In this document: positions 40,697-49,339 of the stretch, in pieces
Layout: every line of letters starts with the position of its first letter
How positions within the stretch are numbered: the stretch's first letter is position 1
Source of the DNA: Kitasatospora kifunensis
GTDB taxonomy: Bacteria > Actinomycetota > Actinomycetes > Streptomycetales > Streptomycetaceae
Direction: 5' to 3'
Length of the DNA stretch: 64,000 bases
Assembly (NCBI RefSeq): GCF_014203855.1
Contig: NZ_JACHJV010000001.1
Coordinates: 6,634,001 to 6,698,000 of the forward strand
The notes under the pieces: model-generated
Database searches by the model: none
The model's input: the letters and a program-made list of their open reading frames with translations, nothing else
Told to the model about the DNA's origin: nothing
Translations under genes and position numbers: made by a program

Positions 40697-42676
40697 GTGA
40701 CGGACGTCCGGGTAATCATCAACCGCGAACCCGATCGGGAAGAGCGCGTGGTGACCACGGGCACTACCGCCGCCGAGCTGTTCGCCGACGACCGCGGCGT
40801 GGTCGCGGCCCGGGTCGCGGGAGCCCTGAAGGACCTCGCCTACCAGCTGCAGGACGGCGACGAGGTCGAGCCGGTCGAGCTCACCAGCCCCGACGGCCTG
40901 AACATCCTGCGCCACTCCACCGCGCACGTGATGGCGCAGGCCGTGCAGGAGATCTTCCCCGAGGCCAAGCTGGGCATCGGCCCGCCGATCAAGGACGGCT
41001 TCTACTACGACTTCGACGTCGAGAAGCCGTTCCACCCCGATGACCTCAAGGTCATCGAGAAGAAGATGCAGGAGATCATCAAGAAGGGCCAGAAGTTCTC
41101 CCGCCGCGTCGTCACCGACGAGGCGGCCCGGGAGGAGCTGGCGGGTGAGCCCTACAAGCTGGAGCTGATCGGCCTCAAGGGCTCGGCGGCCAGCGCGGGC
41201 GAGGGCGCGGACGTCGAGGTGGGCAGCGGCGAGCTGACCATCTACGACAACCTGGACCCGAAGAGCGGCGAGCTGTGCTGGGGCGACCTGTGCCGCGGCC
41301 CGCACCTGCCGAGCACCCGGATGATCCCGGCGTTCAAGATCATGCGCTCGGCGGCCGCCTACTGGCGCGGGAGCGAGAAGAACCCCCAGCTGCAGCGCCT
41401 TTACGGGACCGCCTGGCCGACCAAGGACGAGCTGAAGGCGCACCTGGACTTCCTGGCCGAAGCCGCCAAGCGCGACCACCGCAAGCTGGGCAGCGAGCTC
41501 GACCTCTTCTCCATCCCGGAGGAGATCGGTTCGGGTCTGGCGGTCTTCCACCCCAAGGGCGGCGTGATGCGCCGGGCCATGGAGGACTACTCGCGCAAGC
41601 GGCACGAGGAGGCGGGCTACGAGTTCGTCTACACCCCGCACGCCACCAAGGGCACGCTGTTCGAGCTCTCCGGTCACCTGGACTGGTACGCCGACGGCAT
41701 GTACCCCCCCATGCAGCTCGACGGCGAGAACGACTACTACCTCAAGCCGATGAACTGCCCCATGCACAACCTGATCTACCGCTCGCGCGGTCGCTCCTAC
41801 CGTGAACTGCCGCTGCGGCTCTTCGAGTTCGGCACGGTGTACCGGTACGAGAAGTCGGGTGTGGTGCACGGTCTGACCCGCGCCCGTGGCTTCACCCAGG
41901 ACGACGCGCACATCTACTGCACCAAGGAGCAGATGGCCGGCGAGCTCGACTCGCTGCTCACCTTCGTGCTGGATCTGCTGCGCGACTACGGCCTGACCGA
42001 CTTCTACCTCGAGCTCTCCACCCGGGACCCGCAGAAGTCGATCGGCTCGGACGAGGACTGGGAGGAGGCCACCGAGACGCTGCGCGCGGCGGCCGAGAAG
42101 CAGAACCTCGAGCTCGTCCTCGACCCGGAGGGCGCGGCCTTCTACGGGCCGAAGATCTCGGTGCAGGCGCGGGACGCGATCGGGCGCACCTGGCAGATGT
42201 CGACCATCCAGGTCGACTTCCAGCTGCCGAACCGCTTCGAGCTGGAGTTCCAGGGCGCCGACGGCAACCGGCAGCGTCCGGTGATGATCCACCGCGCGCT
42301 GTTCGGCTCGATCGAGCGCTTCTTCGCGGTGCTCCTCGAGCACTACGCCGGTGCGATGCCGCCGTGGCTGGCGCCGGTCACCGTGGTCGGCATCCCGATC
42401 ACCGAGGAGCACGTGCCGTACCTCCAGGAGGTGGCGGCCGAGCTGAAGAAGCGCGGGATCCGGGTCGAGGTGGACGCCTCGGACGAGCGGATGCAGAAGA
42501 AGATCCGGAACGCTCAGAAGAGCAAGATCCCGTTCATGCTGATCGCGGGCAACGACGACGTCGAGGCCGGCGCGGTGAGCTTCCGCTACCGCAGCGGCGA
42601 GCAGAAGAACGGGATCCCGGTCGCCGAGGCGGTCGCGGAGATCGTGGACGCGGTGGAGCGCCGGATCCAGGTGTGA
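40697..42676 (+). CDS. thrS: Threonyl-tRNA synthetase
   Basis: A 659-residue class II synthetase. The N-terminal TGS domain (about 1-62) is followed by the editing domain with HSTAHVMAQA and later the CRGPH-like segment LCRGPHLPST. In the catalytic core, NCPMHN carries a zinc-binding Cys (about 353), motif 2 is RLFEFGTVYRYEKSG...RARGFTQDDAH, and motif 3 is the HRALFGSIERF region. The anticodon-binding domain is C-terminal (about 555-659). The GTG has AGGAGAG about 5 bases upstream. It charges tRNA-Thr in the cytoplasm. An attenuator-like structure precedes it and a strong terminator follows. Confidence 0.97.
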   Translation: MTDVRVIINREPDREERVVTTGTTAAELFADDRGVVAARVAGALKDLAYQLQDGDEVEPVELTSPDGLNILRHSTAHVMAQAVQEIFPEAKLGIGPPIKDGFYYDFDVEKPFHPDDLKVIEKKMQEIIKKGQKFSRRVVTDEAAREELAGEPYKLELIGLKGSAASAGEGADVEVGSGELTIYDNLDPKSGELCWGDLCRGPHLPSTRMIPAFKIMRSAAAYWRGSEKNPQLQRLYGTAWPTKDELKAHLDFLAEAAKRDHRKLGSELDLFSIPEEIGSGLAVFHPKGGVMRRAMEDYSRKRHEEAGYEFVYTPHATKGTLFELSGHLDWYADGMYPPMQLDGENDYYLKPMNCPMHNLIYRSRGRSYRELPLRLFEFGTVYRYEKSGVVHGLTRARGFTQDDAHIYCTKEQMAGELDSLLTFVLDLLRDYGLTDFYLELSTRDPQKSIGSDEDWEEATETLRAAAEKQNLELVLDPEGAAFYGPKISVQARDAIGRTWQMSTIQVDFQLPNRFELEFQGADGNRQRPVMIHRALFGSIERFFAVLLEHYAGAMPPWLAPVTVVGIPITEEHVPYLQEVAAELKKRGIRVEVDASDERMQKKIRNAQKSKIPFMLIAGNDDVEAGAVSFRYRSGEQKNGIPVAEAVAEIVDAVERRIQV

Positions 42677-42686
42677 CGTGATCAAC

Positions 42687-42730
42687 CGGTGTGGGGCGGA
42701 CTCCTTTCGCGAGGAGTCCGCCCCACACCG
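42687..42730 (+). terminator. Terminator of thrS
   Basis: A perfect 19-bp stem (CGGTGTGGGGCGGACTCCT paired with 42712-42730) with a 6-base loop, 10 bp after the thrS stop. Confidence 0.9.
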
Positions 42731-42753
42731 CTCTGCTGGGCACTCCGGCCGAA

Positions 42754-42759
42754 TATGCT
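42754..42759 (+). promoter_or_regulatory. -10 element of leaderless HIT gene
   Basis: TATGCT at 42754-42759 lies 7 bases before the ATG at 42767, which has no Shine-Dalgarno. The spacing fits a transcript beginning at the start codon. Confidence 0.45.
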
Positions 42760-42766
42760 GATCGGC

Positions 42767-43315
42767 ATGACGAGTGAGCCGGAACTGCAGCAGGGTGTCG
42801 GGGAGCCGGACGGCTTCCGGCGCCTGTGGACGCCCCATCGGATGGCCTATATCCAGGGTGAGAACAAGCCCACCGGGCCCGCCCCCGATGACGGTTGTCC
42901 GTTCTGCTCGATTCCGTCGCTCAGCGACGAGGACGGGCTGATCATCAAGCGCGGGGTGCATGCCTTCGCGGTGCTCAACCTGTACCCGTACAACGGTGGT
43001 CACCTGATGCTGGTCCCGTACCGGCACGTGGCCGACTACACGGAGCTGACCGACGAGGAGACCGTCGAGGTCGCCCTGCTGACCAAGCAGGCGATGACCG
43101 CGCTGCGCGCGGCCTCGGGGGCGCACGGGTTCAACATCGGGATGAACCAGGGCGCGGCCGCCGGGGCGGGGATCGCGGCGCACCTGCACCAGCACGTGGT
43201 GCCGCGCTGGGGTGGGGACACCAACTTCATGCCGGTGGTGGGGCACACCAAGGTGCTGCCGCAACTGTTGGCCGACACCCGCAAGATGCTGGCCGAGGCC
43301 TGGCCGCAGCAGTAG
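42767..43315 (+). CDS. HIT-family hydrolase / Ap4A phosphorylase-like
   Basis: A 182-residue histidine-triad protein. The active-site triad is HLHQHVVPRW (H-x-H-x-H, about residues 137-141). An N-terminal zinc or structural segment GCPFCSIPS and the nucleotide-binding NLYPYNGGHLMLVPYRH are present. From memory, the neighbouring order thrS-HIT-pgsA-patA-pimA matches mycobacteria, where the equivalent gene encodes a diadenosine tetraphosphate phosphorylase, so the same activity is inferred. The ATG at 42767 is chosen because a -10-like TATGCT precedes it by 7 bases (leaderless); an ATG at 42755 would lie inside that promoter. Confidence 0.93.
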   Translation: MTSEPELQQGVGEPDGFRRLWTPHRMAYIQGENKPTGPAPDDGCPFCSIPSLSDEDGLIIKRGVHAFAVLNLYPYNGGHLMLVPYRHVADYTELTDEETVEVALLTKQAMTALRAASGAHGFNIGMNQGAAAGAGIAAHLHQHVVPRWGGDTNFMPVVGHTKVLPQLLADTRKMLAEAWPQQ

Positions 43316-43365
43316 GCCGCAGCCGCCGGCCCGCTGATTCGGGTGGCCCGCTGATTCGCGGAAAA

Positions 43366-43401
43366 GCTGCGGGGCCCGGTGCGAACACCGGGCCCCGCAG
43401 C
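43366..43401. terminator. Bidirectional terminator between convergent genes
   Basis: A perfect 16-bp stem (GCTGCGGGGCCCGGTG paired with 43386-43401) with loop CGAA, between the HIT gene and the convergent membrane protein gene. Confidence 0.88.
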
Positions 43402-43414
43402 ATGTGCCGTTCGC

Positions 43415-45061
43415 TCACCAGGCGTCGTAGACGTCCGACTTGAACGGGCGCACGCCCTGCATCTCGGCGCGCATGATCAGGCCCCGGTTGGTGAACCGGT
43501 CGGTGTTGATGTCGTGGTCGGTCAGGAAGTCGATGGTGGCGGCGAGCACTCCGCTGACCACGGGGGTGACGATCCGCATGGAGTCGTCGGCCATGAAGCG
43601 GCTGTTCCAGGGCGCGGTGGCCCAGGCGGTGCGCAGACCGAAGGGCTCCGGGAGCTTCATCGTGCCGCCGAGGTGGGCGAGCAGCCCGGGGGCCCGCAGG
43701 AACGGTGCGCGCAGTGCCTGGCGGACCACCTCGTCGTTGGTGATCAGCGGCAGCTGGATGGTCTCCTCTTCCCAGAACTTGCCGGTCTTGGCCCGGGTCA
43801 GCTCCTTGGGCTTGGGCTTGTCGTGGAAGACCCCGGCCACCGGCCCCAGGGTGTGCCCGTTGACCGAGACCCGCAGGGTGTTGCCGAGCACGGTGACGGT
43901 GACCAGCACACTGACGATCAGTCGGCCCTTGTTGAGGACGAACTGGGTGCCCAGGTAGTGCCGCGGGCCGTCGACTCCGAAGCCCTGGCGGTTGGCGATG
44001 TTGACCACGGCGTGGTCGCGCATCCGCGGGCCGTCCATGTCGGGACCGCCGGGCCGGCCGATCTCGTCGGCCCCGGCGCCGACCTCCATGATCACCCACT
44101 GCTCGACCGAGGAGTTCGGCACGCCGCCGTTGCCGACGTCGCTGCGGCCCAGGGTGTTGAGCCGGTCGGTGATCTTCTTGACCAGGTCCCAGGTGTGGAA
44201 GGTGCGGAAGTCCTCGTGGCCCTCGGCGGGCCGCAGGTCCTCCACCAGCTCCCAGGAGCCCCAGCGCTTGCCGAGGCCGAGTATCCCGTTGACGCCGGCG
44301 TAGTGCAGGACGTTGGTGTCCTGTTCCATGGAGAGCTCGGTGAGCCGGATCTTGAGCTGGGCGGCGCGCTCGTCCTGGTCGTGGCGCGGGACGGCCTGGG
44401 GGACGACGGCGACCGCGTTGCCGTCGATCACCTCGGTCCAGCGGGCCCGCAGCTCCTTGGTGGTGCTCAGGCAGATCCGCTTGGCGACGAACCAGCCGAG
44501 CACCGGGACCAGCATGACCACTCGGGTGTACGCGCCGAGGATCCCGCCGAACGGCGGCTTCCAGGCGAACAGCGCGGCCACGGCCAGCAGCACGGTCACC
44601 ACGATCGGGCCGTACAGCCCTTCGCGGCGGGACTCCGCGGCCCGCAGCCAGATCCGCAGCCGGAAGCCGATGAGCCACAGCAGCGTGCCGGGTAGGAAGA
44701 GGACACCCGTGAGCAGCGTCACCAGCATCAGCCTGCGGTCCCGGCTGGCGCGCACCTCCTCGGCGGCGAGGCAGTGCTCGACCACCATCCGGGGCTCGGT
44801 GCCGAAGGAGGGCACGATCGGCTTGCGCCCGGCCCCCAGCGTGCGGGCGATCACGGCCTTGCTGTAGGCCTCGCCGAGGTTGGGGCGCAGCAGCGTGAAC
44901 CGGCCCTTCTTGCCGGTGACGCTTGGCTGCACGGTGTCGACGAAGGCGTCCACCTCGCCGTCGCGGTAGGCGACCGACGCGAGTGCCTGGGTGACCGCGG
45001 TCTGCGGCCCGGCATCCGTACGAGGTATCTGCGCACCCGGGGTCATGTCGAGCTTGCTCAT
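43415..45061 (-). CDS. Large membrane-associated protein of unknown function
   Basis: A 548-residue protein. After a ~115-residue soluble N-terminus come hydrophobic helices at about 119-146 (LMLVTLLTGVLFLPGTLLWLIGF), 155-175 (GPIVVTVLLAVAALFAW) and 185-203 (VVMLVPVLGWFVA). A large soluble region follows, with another hydrophobic stretch RLIVSVLVTVTVLGNTL about 363-380. No domain recognised; no catalytic motif stands out. The ATG at 45061 has GGAGGGGAGG upstream. It is convergent with the HIT gene and divergent from the DUF393 gene, interrupting the otherwise conserved thrS-HIT-pgsA order. Coding is well supported by codon bias and length. Confidence 0.85.
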   Translation of the reverse strand: MSKLDMTPGAQIPRTDAGPQTAVTQALASVAYRDGEVDAFVDTVQPSVTGKKGRFTLLRPNLGEAYSKAVIARTLGAGRKPIVPSFGTEPRMVVEHCLAAEEVRASRDRRLMLVTLLTGVLFLPGTLLWLIGFRLRIWLRAAESRREGLYGPIVVTVLLAVAALFAWKPPFGGILGAYTRVVMLVPVLGWFVAKRICLSTTKELRARWTEVIDGNAVAVVPQAVPRHDQDERAAQLKIRLTELSMEQDTNVLHYAGVNGILGLGKRWGSWELVEDLRPAEGHEDFRTFHTWDLVKKITDRLNTLGRSDVGNGGVPNSSVEQWVIMEVGAGADEIGRPGGPDMDGPRMRDHAVVNIANRQGFGVDGPRHYLGTQFVLNKGRLIVSVLVTVTVLGNTLRVSVNGHTLGPVAGVFHDKPKPKELTRAKTGKFWEEETIQLPLITNDEVVRQALRAPFLRAPGLLAHLGGTMKLPEPFGLRTAWATAPWNSRFMADDSMRIVTPVVSGVLAATIDFLTDHDINTDRFTNRGLIMRAEMQGVRPFKSDVYDAW

Positions 45062-45214
45062 GGCTGCGGCCTCCCCTCCTCCCCTGTCAGCGGCAGGGTA
45101 TCGCGCCGCCGACCCGTCGCGTTGATGATCGTCTGAAGAGCCGTCACCCGGACCGCGTGGCACGAGTCTTCCCCGAATAGGGCACTTCGATCCAGATGGT
45201 GCAGGATCGGTGCC

Positions 45215-45631
45215 ATGGTTACTGAGGAAGCTCTGATCCGAGGCGCCGATCCGGTGCTGATCTTCGACGGGGACTGCGCCTTCTGCAGCTCCTGTGTCCG
45301 GCTGGCCGAGCGGTACCTGCGGCAGACCCTGGCCTCGGGGGGCTGGACGGCGAAGCCGCTGCAGTTCGCCGACCTCGCGGCGTTGGGGGTGACCAAGGAG
45401 CGTGCGGAGCGGGAGGTGCTCTGGGTGACGCCGTCGGGGGAGGTGTTCGGCGGGGCGCAGGCGGTGGCGAAGCTGCTGCTGCGCTCGGGAAACATCTGGG
45501 CGTATCTGGGTGCGGTGTTGACGCTGGCGCCGGTGCGGCCGATCGCGGCGGTGCTCTACCGGCTGGTGGCGCGCTACCGGCACCGGCTGCCCGGGGGCAC
45601 CGCGGCCTGTGCGCTGCCGCGCCGGGCGTAG
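45215..45631 (+). CDS. DUF393 / DCC1-like thiol-disulfide family protein
   Basis: A 138-residue protein of the DUF393 group. It opens with the family motif LIFDGDCAFCSSCVRL (about residues 15-30), containing the CxxxC pair thought to be a thioredoxin-like redox site. The C-terminal part has a hydrophobic segment (IWAYLGAVLTLAPVRPIAAVLY) and ends basic. The ATG at 45215 has a weak ribosome site. Function is not established for the family. It precedes pgsA by 126 bp and may be co-transcribed with the lipid genes. Confidence 0.88.
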   Translation: MVTEEALIRGADPVLIFDGDCAFCSSCVRLAERYLRQTLASGGWTAKPLQFADLAALGVTKERAEREVLWVTPSGEVFGGAQAVAKLLLRSGNIWAYLGAVLTLAPVRPIAAVLYRLVARYRHRLPGGTAACALPRRA

Positions 45632-45757
45632 CGGGTCCGACAGCCTGGATACCATGGGTCACGCCGGGTGGGCTGATCCACCCGGCCGCCCGGTGCTGCC
45701 GCAGCTGATGGCCGCCGGTGAACTCCCCGCAGTGAGATCGGAGCGGTCGGGAAGGCC

Positions 45758-46426
45758 ATGCTCAACAAATACGCGCGTGCCTTCTTCACACGTGTCCTGA
45801 CGCCGTTCGCCGCGCTGCTGCTGCGCTGGGGGGTGAGCCCCGACGCGGTGACGCTGGTCGGTACGGCGGGCTCGGTGGCCGGTGCGCTGGTCTTCTTCCC
45901 GCGTGGTGAGTTCTTCTGGGGGACGATCACGATCACCCTGTTCATCTTCTCGGACCTGGTCGACGGGAACATGGCCCGCCAGGCCGGCACCTCCAACAAG
46001 TGGGGGGCGTTCCTGGACTCCACGCTGGACCGGGTGGCGGACGCGGCGATCTTCGGTGGGCTGGCGCTCTGGTACGCGGGCAAGGGCGACAACGACCTGC
46101 TCTGCGCCGTGTCGATCCTCTGCCTGGCCAGCGGCCAGGTGGTCTCGTACACCAAGGCGCGGGCCGAGAGCCTGGGGCTGCCCTGCAAGGTGTCCGGGCT
46201 GGTGGAGCGGGCCGAGCGGCTGGTGATCACCCTGGTGGCGGCCGGTGTGGCGGGGCTGCACACCTTCGGGGTGTCGTACGTGCAGTGGCTGCTGCCGGTG
46301 GCGCTCTGGGTGGTGGGTGTGGGCAGCCTGGTCACAGTGCTGCAGCGGATGCTGACGGTGCGCCGGGAGGCCTTCGAGGCGGCGGCCCTGGCCGCGCGGG
46401 GCACCGACGACGCACGGGAGAGCTGA
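45758..46426 (+). CDS. pgsA: Phosphatidylinositol phosphate synthase (CDP-alcohol phosphatidyltransferase)
   Basis: A 222-residue membrane enzyme with about six transmembrane helices. The CDP-alcohol signature is intact: DLVDGNMARQAG (about 68-79) then GAFLDSTLDR (about 85-94), supplying the metal-binding aspartates. Neighbouring patA and pimA indicate the inositol-phosphate acceptor, i.e. PIP synthase making the precursor of phosphatidylinositol and PIMs, rather than a glycerophosphate transferase. The ATG at 45758 lies after AGGCC. patA follows after 10 bp, so they form an operon. Confidence 0.94.
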   Translation: MLNKYARAFFTRVLTPFAALLLRWGVSPDAVTLVGTAGSVAGALVFFPRGEFFWGTITITLFIFSDLVDGNMARQAGTSNKWGAFLDSTLDRVADAAIFGGLALWYAGKGDNDLLCAVSILCLASGQVVSYTKARAESLGLPCKVSGLVERAERLVITLVAAGVAGLHTFGVSYVQWLLPVALWVVGVGSLVTVLQRMLTVRREAFEAAALAARGTDDARES

Positions 46427-46436
46427 GGCAGTTCAG

Positions 46437-47396
46437 ATGCGCGAGAAGCTGGTCGATTCCGGGTACGCCGCTGGTTGGGCGGTGCTGAAGCTGCTGCCCG
46501 AACCGGTGGTGCGGGTGCTGGGCAACCAGCTCGCCGATGTCACCTGGCGGCGGCAGGGCCGCGGGGTGCGCCGGCTGGAGGCGAACCTGGCCCGGGTGCG
46601 GCCCACGGCCTCGCCGGCCCAGTTGCGCGAGCTGTCGCGGGCGGGGATGCGCTCCTACCTGCGGTACTGGATGGAGTCGTTCCGGCTGCCGACCTGGAAC
46701 GACCGCAAGATCGCCGACCGGATCCAGGTCGAGGGGATCGAGCACCTGGTGGCGGCGATGGAGGCCCGGCGGGGCGCGGTCATCGCGCTGCCGCACATGG
46801 CCAACTGGGACCTGGCCGGCGCCTGGGTGGTGCGCCACCTGGGGTTCAACTTCACCACCGTGGCCGAGCGGCTCAAGCCGGAGTCGCTCTTCGACCGGTT
46901 CGTGGCGTACCGCGAGGGCCTGGGCATGGAGGTGCTGGCGCTGACCGGCAGCGACATCTCGGTGATCGGGACGCTGGCCCGGCGGCTGCGCGAGGGCAAG
47001 CTGGTCTGTCTGGTGGGGGACCGGGACCTGTCCGCGGCCGGGCTGCCGGTGGAGTTCTTCGGGGAGACCACCAGGATGCCGGCCGGACCTGCGGCGCTGG
47101 CTCAGCGGACCGGGGCGGCGCTGCTGCCGGTGACCCTCTGGTACGACGGCCCGGTGATGCGGGCGCAGATCCATCCGCCGGTCGAGGTGCCGGCGGAGCT
47201 GGACAAGCAGGCGGCCAAGGCCGCGATGACGCAGGCGATGGCCGATGTCTGGGCGGCGGGGATCGCCCGGCATCCGCAGGACTGGCACATGCTGCAACGG
47301 TTCTGGCTGGCCGATCTGCCGGCCGAGAGCGCACCGCAGCCGCAGGGTACGCACGAGCAGCAGGAGAAGTCGGCCGAGCCGACCTCGCATGCCTAG
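46437..47396 (+). CDS. patA: Phosphatidylinositol mannoside acyltransferase
   Basis: A 319-residue LpxL-like lysophospholipid acyltransferase. The catalytic HxxxxD motif is LPHMANWDLAG (His about 120, Asp about 125), followed by the conserved GDRDLSAAGLPVEFFGE. In mycobacteria the equivalent PatA acylates the mannose of PIM1/PIM2 at the cytoplasmic face of the membrane. The C-terminal ~25 residues are polar and disordered. It lies 10 bp after pgsA and 16 bp before pimA. Confidence 0.93.
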   Translation: MREKLVDSGYAAGWAVLKLLPEPVVRVLGNQLADVTWRRQGRGVRRLEANLARVRPTASPAQLRELSRAGMRSYLRYWMESFRLPTWNDRKIADRIQVEGIEHLVAAMEARRGAVIALPHMANWDLAGAWVVRHLGFNFTTVAERLKPESLFDRFVAYREGLGMEVLALTGSDISVIGTLARRLREGKLVCLVGDRDLSAAGLPVEFFGETTRMPAGPAALAQRTGAALLPVTLWYDGPVMRAQIHPPVEVPAELDKQAAKAAMTQAMADVWAAGIARHPQDWHMLQRFWLADLPAESAPQPQGTHEQQEKSAEPTSHA

Positions 47397-47412
47397 TCGT
47401 AGGGGAGGGCCC

Positions 47413-48582
47413 ATGAAGATCGGTATCGTCTGCCCGTACGACTGGGACGTTCCGGGTGGGGTGCAGTTCCACATCCGGGATCTGGCCGAGCATCTGATCG
47501 GCCTGGGCCACAAGGTCTCGGTGCTGACCCCGGCCGAGGACGAGTCCGGCCTGCCGCCCTACGTGGTCTCGGCCGGCCGGGCGGTGGCGGTGCCCTACAA
47601 CGGCTCGGTGGCCCGACTCAGCTTCGGGATCCTCTCCGCAACCCGGGTGCGGCGCTGGCTGCGCGACGGCGAGTTCGACATCCTGCACGTGCACGAGCCG
47701 ACCGCGCCGAGCCTGTCGATACTGGCGGCCTGGGTCGCCACCGGGCCGATGGTGGCCACCTTCCACACCTCCAACCCGCGCTCCCGCGTGATGATCGCGG
47801 CCTCGCCGATCCTGCAGCCGGCGCTGGAGAAGATCAGCGGCCGGATCGCGGTGAGCGAGTACGCCCGCCGGACCCTGGTCGAGCACCTGGGCGGTGACGC
47901 GGTGGTGATCCCCAACGGCGTGGACGTCTCGTTCTTCGCCGAGGCCGAGCGGGACGAGCGCTGGACGGGTTCGACGATCGGGTTCGTCGGGCGGATCAAC
48001 GAGCCGCGCAAGGGCCTGCCCACGCTGCTCGCCGCGCTGCCCGCGATCCTGGCGGCCCGTCCCGACGTGCGGCTGCTGGTGGCGGGCAAGGGCGACGAGG
48101 CGGAGGCCATCGCCTCGCTCGCGCCCGAGTTCCGGGAGCGGGTGGAGTTCCTGGGCATGGTCAGCGACGAGGAGAAGGCGCGGCTGCTGCGCAGCGTCGA
48201 CCTGTACGTGGCGCCCAACACCGGTGGGGAGAGTTTCGGGATCATCCTGGTGGAGGCGATGTCGGCGTCCGCGGCGGTGCTGGCCAGCGATCTGGACGCG
48301 TTCGCGCAGGTGTTGGACGGCGGGCGGGCGGGCGAGCTGTTCGCGGTGGAGGACGCCGCGGCGCTGGCCGCGGCCGCGGTGCGGCTGCTGAACGATCCGG
48401 CGCGGCTGGCCGAGCTGCGTCTGGCCGCGGCCGAGCACGTGAAGCGCTTCGACTGGGCCACGGTCGGCGCGGACATCCTGGCCGTGTACGAGACGGTGAC
48501 CGACGGGATGGGCAGCGCGCCCAAGGTGCGCGAGGACGAGCGCAGCGGCTGGCGCGAGCGGCTCGGGCTGACCCGGGACTGA
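47413..48582 (+). CDS. pimA: Phosphatidylinositol alpha-mannosyltransferase
   Basis: A 389-residue GT-B glycosyltransferase (GT4). N-terminal domain: MKIGIVCPYDWDVPGGVQFHI with the PGG loop contacting the acceptor, and LHVHEPTAPSLS. C-terminal GDP-mannose site: FVGRINEPRKGL, the conserved PNTGGESFGIILVEAMSA (E-x7-E motif). It adds the first mannose to phosphatidylinositol. The ATG at 47413 has AGGGGAGGG upstream; the frame is open further up within patA, but the start is fixed by the MKIGIV opening. Last gene of the pgsA-patA-pimA operon; a leaderless gene follows. Confidence 0.96.
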   Translation: MKIGIVCPYDWDVPGGVQFHIRDLAEHLIGLGHKVSVLTPAEDESGLPPYVVSAGRAVAVPYNGSVARLSFGILSATRVRRWLRDGEFDILHVHEPTAPSLSILAAWVATGPMVATFHTSNPRSRVMIAASPILQPALEKISGRIAVSEYARRTLVEHLGGDAVVIPNGVDVSFFAEAERDERWTGSTIGFVGRINEPRKGLPTLLAALPAILAARPDVRLLVAGKGDEAEAIASLAPEFRERVEFLGMVSDEEKARLLRSVDLYVAPNTGGESFGIILVEAMSASAAVLASDLDAFAQVLDGGRAGELFAVEDAAALAAAAVRLLNDPARLAELRLAAAEHVKRFDWATVGADILAVYETVTDGMGSAPKVREDERSGWRERLGLTRD

Positions 48583-48626
48583 TACCGCCTGGTAGGGGGC
48601 TGGCCGGGGGCGCCGCTTACGGCCGG

Positions 48627-48632
48627 TAGCGT
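48627..48632 (+). promoter_or_regulatory. -10 element of leaderless LemA-like gene
   Basis: TAGCGT lies 8 bases before the GTG at 48641, which lacks a Shine-Dalgarno. It suggests a transcript starting at the initiation codon, separate from the pim operon. Confidence 0.5.
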
Positions 48633-48640
48633 TACGCCTC

Positions 48641-49186
48641 GTGACTACCTGGATCTGGGCCGCGGTGGCGGTGGTGCTCTTCGCGGTCTACCTGAGCTGG
48701 ACCGCGGGTCGGCTGGACCGCCTGCACGCGCGGATCGACGCCGCCCGCGCGGCGTTGGACGCACAGTTGCTGCGCCGCGCCTCGGTGGCGCAGGAGCTGG
48801 CCACCTCCTCACTGCTCGACCCGGCCACCTCGATCGTGCTCTACGAGGCCTCGCACGCTGCGCGACAGGCCGACGAGGAGCAGCGGGAGGTGGCGGAGAG
48901 CGAGCTGAGCCAGGCGCTGCGGGCGATTTTCGCCGAGCCCGAGCAGCTGGCCGAGCTGCTCGCCGCGCCCGGTGGCGAGGAGGCGGTCCGCGATCTGACC
49001 TCCGCGGTGCGCCGGGTGCCGATGGCCCGCCGCTTCCACAACGACGCGGTGCGCGCGGCGCGTGCGGTGCGTACGCACCGGCTGGTGCGCTACTTCCGGC
49101 TGGCGGGCCGGGCGCCGTTCCCGCTCGCCTTCGAGATGGACGACGAGCCTCCGGCCGCCCTGGTGCCACAGGGCGCTCCGGCCTAG
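48641..49186 (+). CDS. LemA-like membrane protein
   Basis: A 181-residue protein. An N-terminal transmembrane helix (WIWAAVAVVLFAVYLSW, about 3-20) precedes a helical-bundle domain whose order of motifs matches LemA: RIDAARAALDAQLLRR, ESELSQALRAIF, and ARRFHNDAVRAARAVR then the RLAGRAPFPL ending. Divergent but recognisable. LemA function is unclear; it is often linked with membrane stress. GTG start at 48641 with a -10 hexamer 8 bases upstream. It lies between pimA and pdxS. Confidence 0.7.
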   Translation: MTTWIWAAVAVVLFAVYLSWTAGRLDRLHARIDAARAALDAQLLRRASVAQELATSSLLDPATSIVLYEASHAARQADEEQREVAESELSQALRAIFAEPEQLAELLAAPGGEEAVRDLTSAVRRVPMARRFHNDAVRAARAVRTHRLVRYFRLAGRAPFPLAFEMDDEPPAALVPQGAPA

Positions 49187-49232
49187 GCGGCGCACCGTAC
49201 CTTGCCCGTTCGCCACTCGGAAACGGCCTGTT

Positions 49233-49280
49233 TGGCGTATCGATTTGGTGTGCCTGGACTCGGTGGCGCATCGATCAGGT
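49233..49280. promoter_or_regulatory. Phased direct repeats upstream of pdxS
   Basis: TGGCGTATCGATTTGGT (49233-49249) and TGGCGCATCGATCAGGT (49264-49280) agree at 14 of 17 positions and are 31 bp apart, about three helical turns. They sit 60-107 bp before the pdxS start. MocR-type PdxR regulators bind direct repeats, so this could be a PdxR-like operator. Confidence 0.5.
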
Positions 49281-49339
49281 ACCCGAACGGCCTACCATAG
49301 GGCGATAGCACACCGGTTCGTCTTCGAGTGAGGTCTCAC

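Noticed and set aside
40670..43264. An 864-codon minus-strand frame opposite thrS and the HIT gene
   Set aside because: Shadow of high-GC coding; the plus-strand genes carry full catalytic motifs and terminators.
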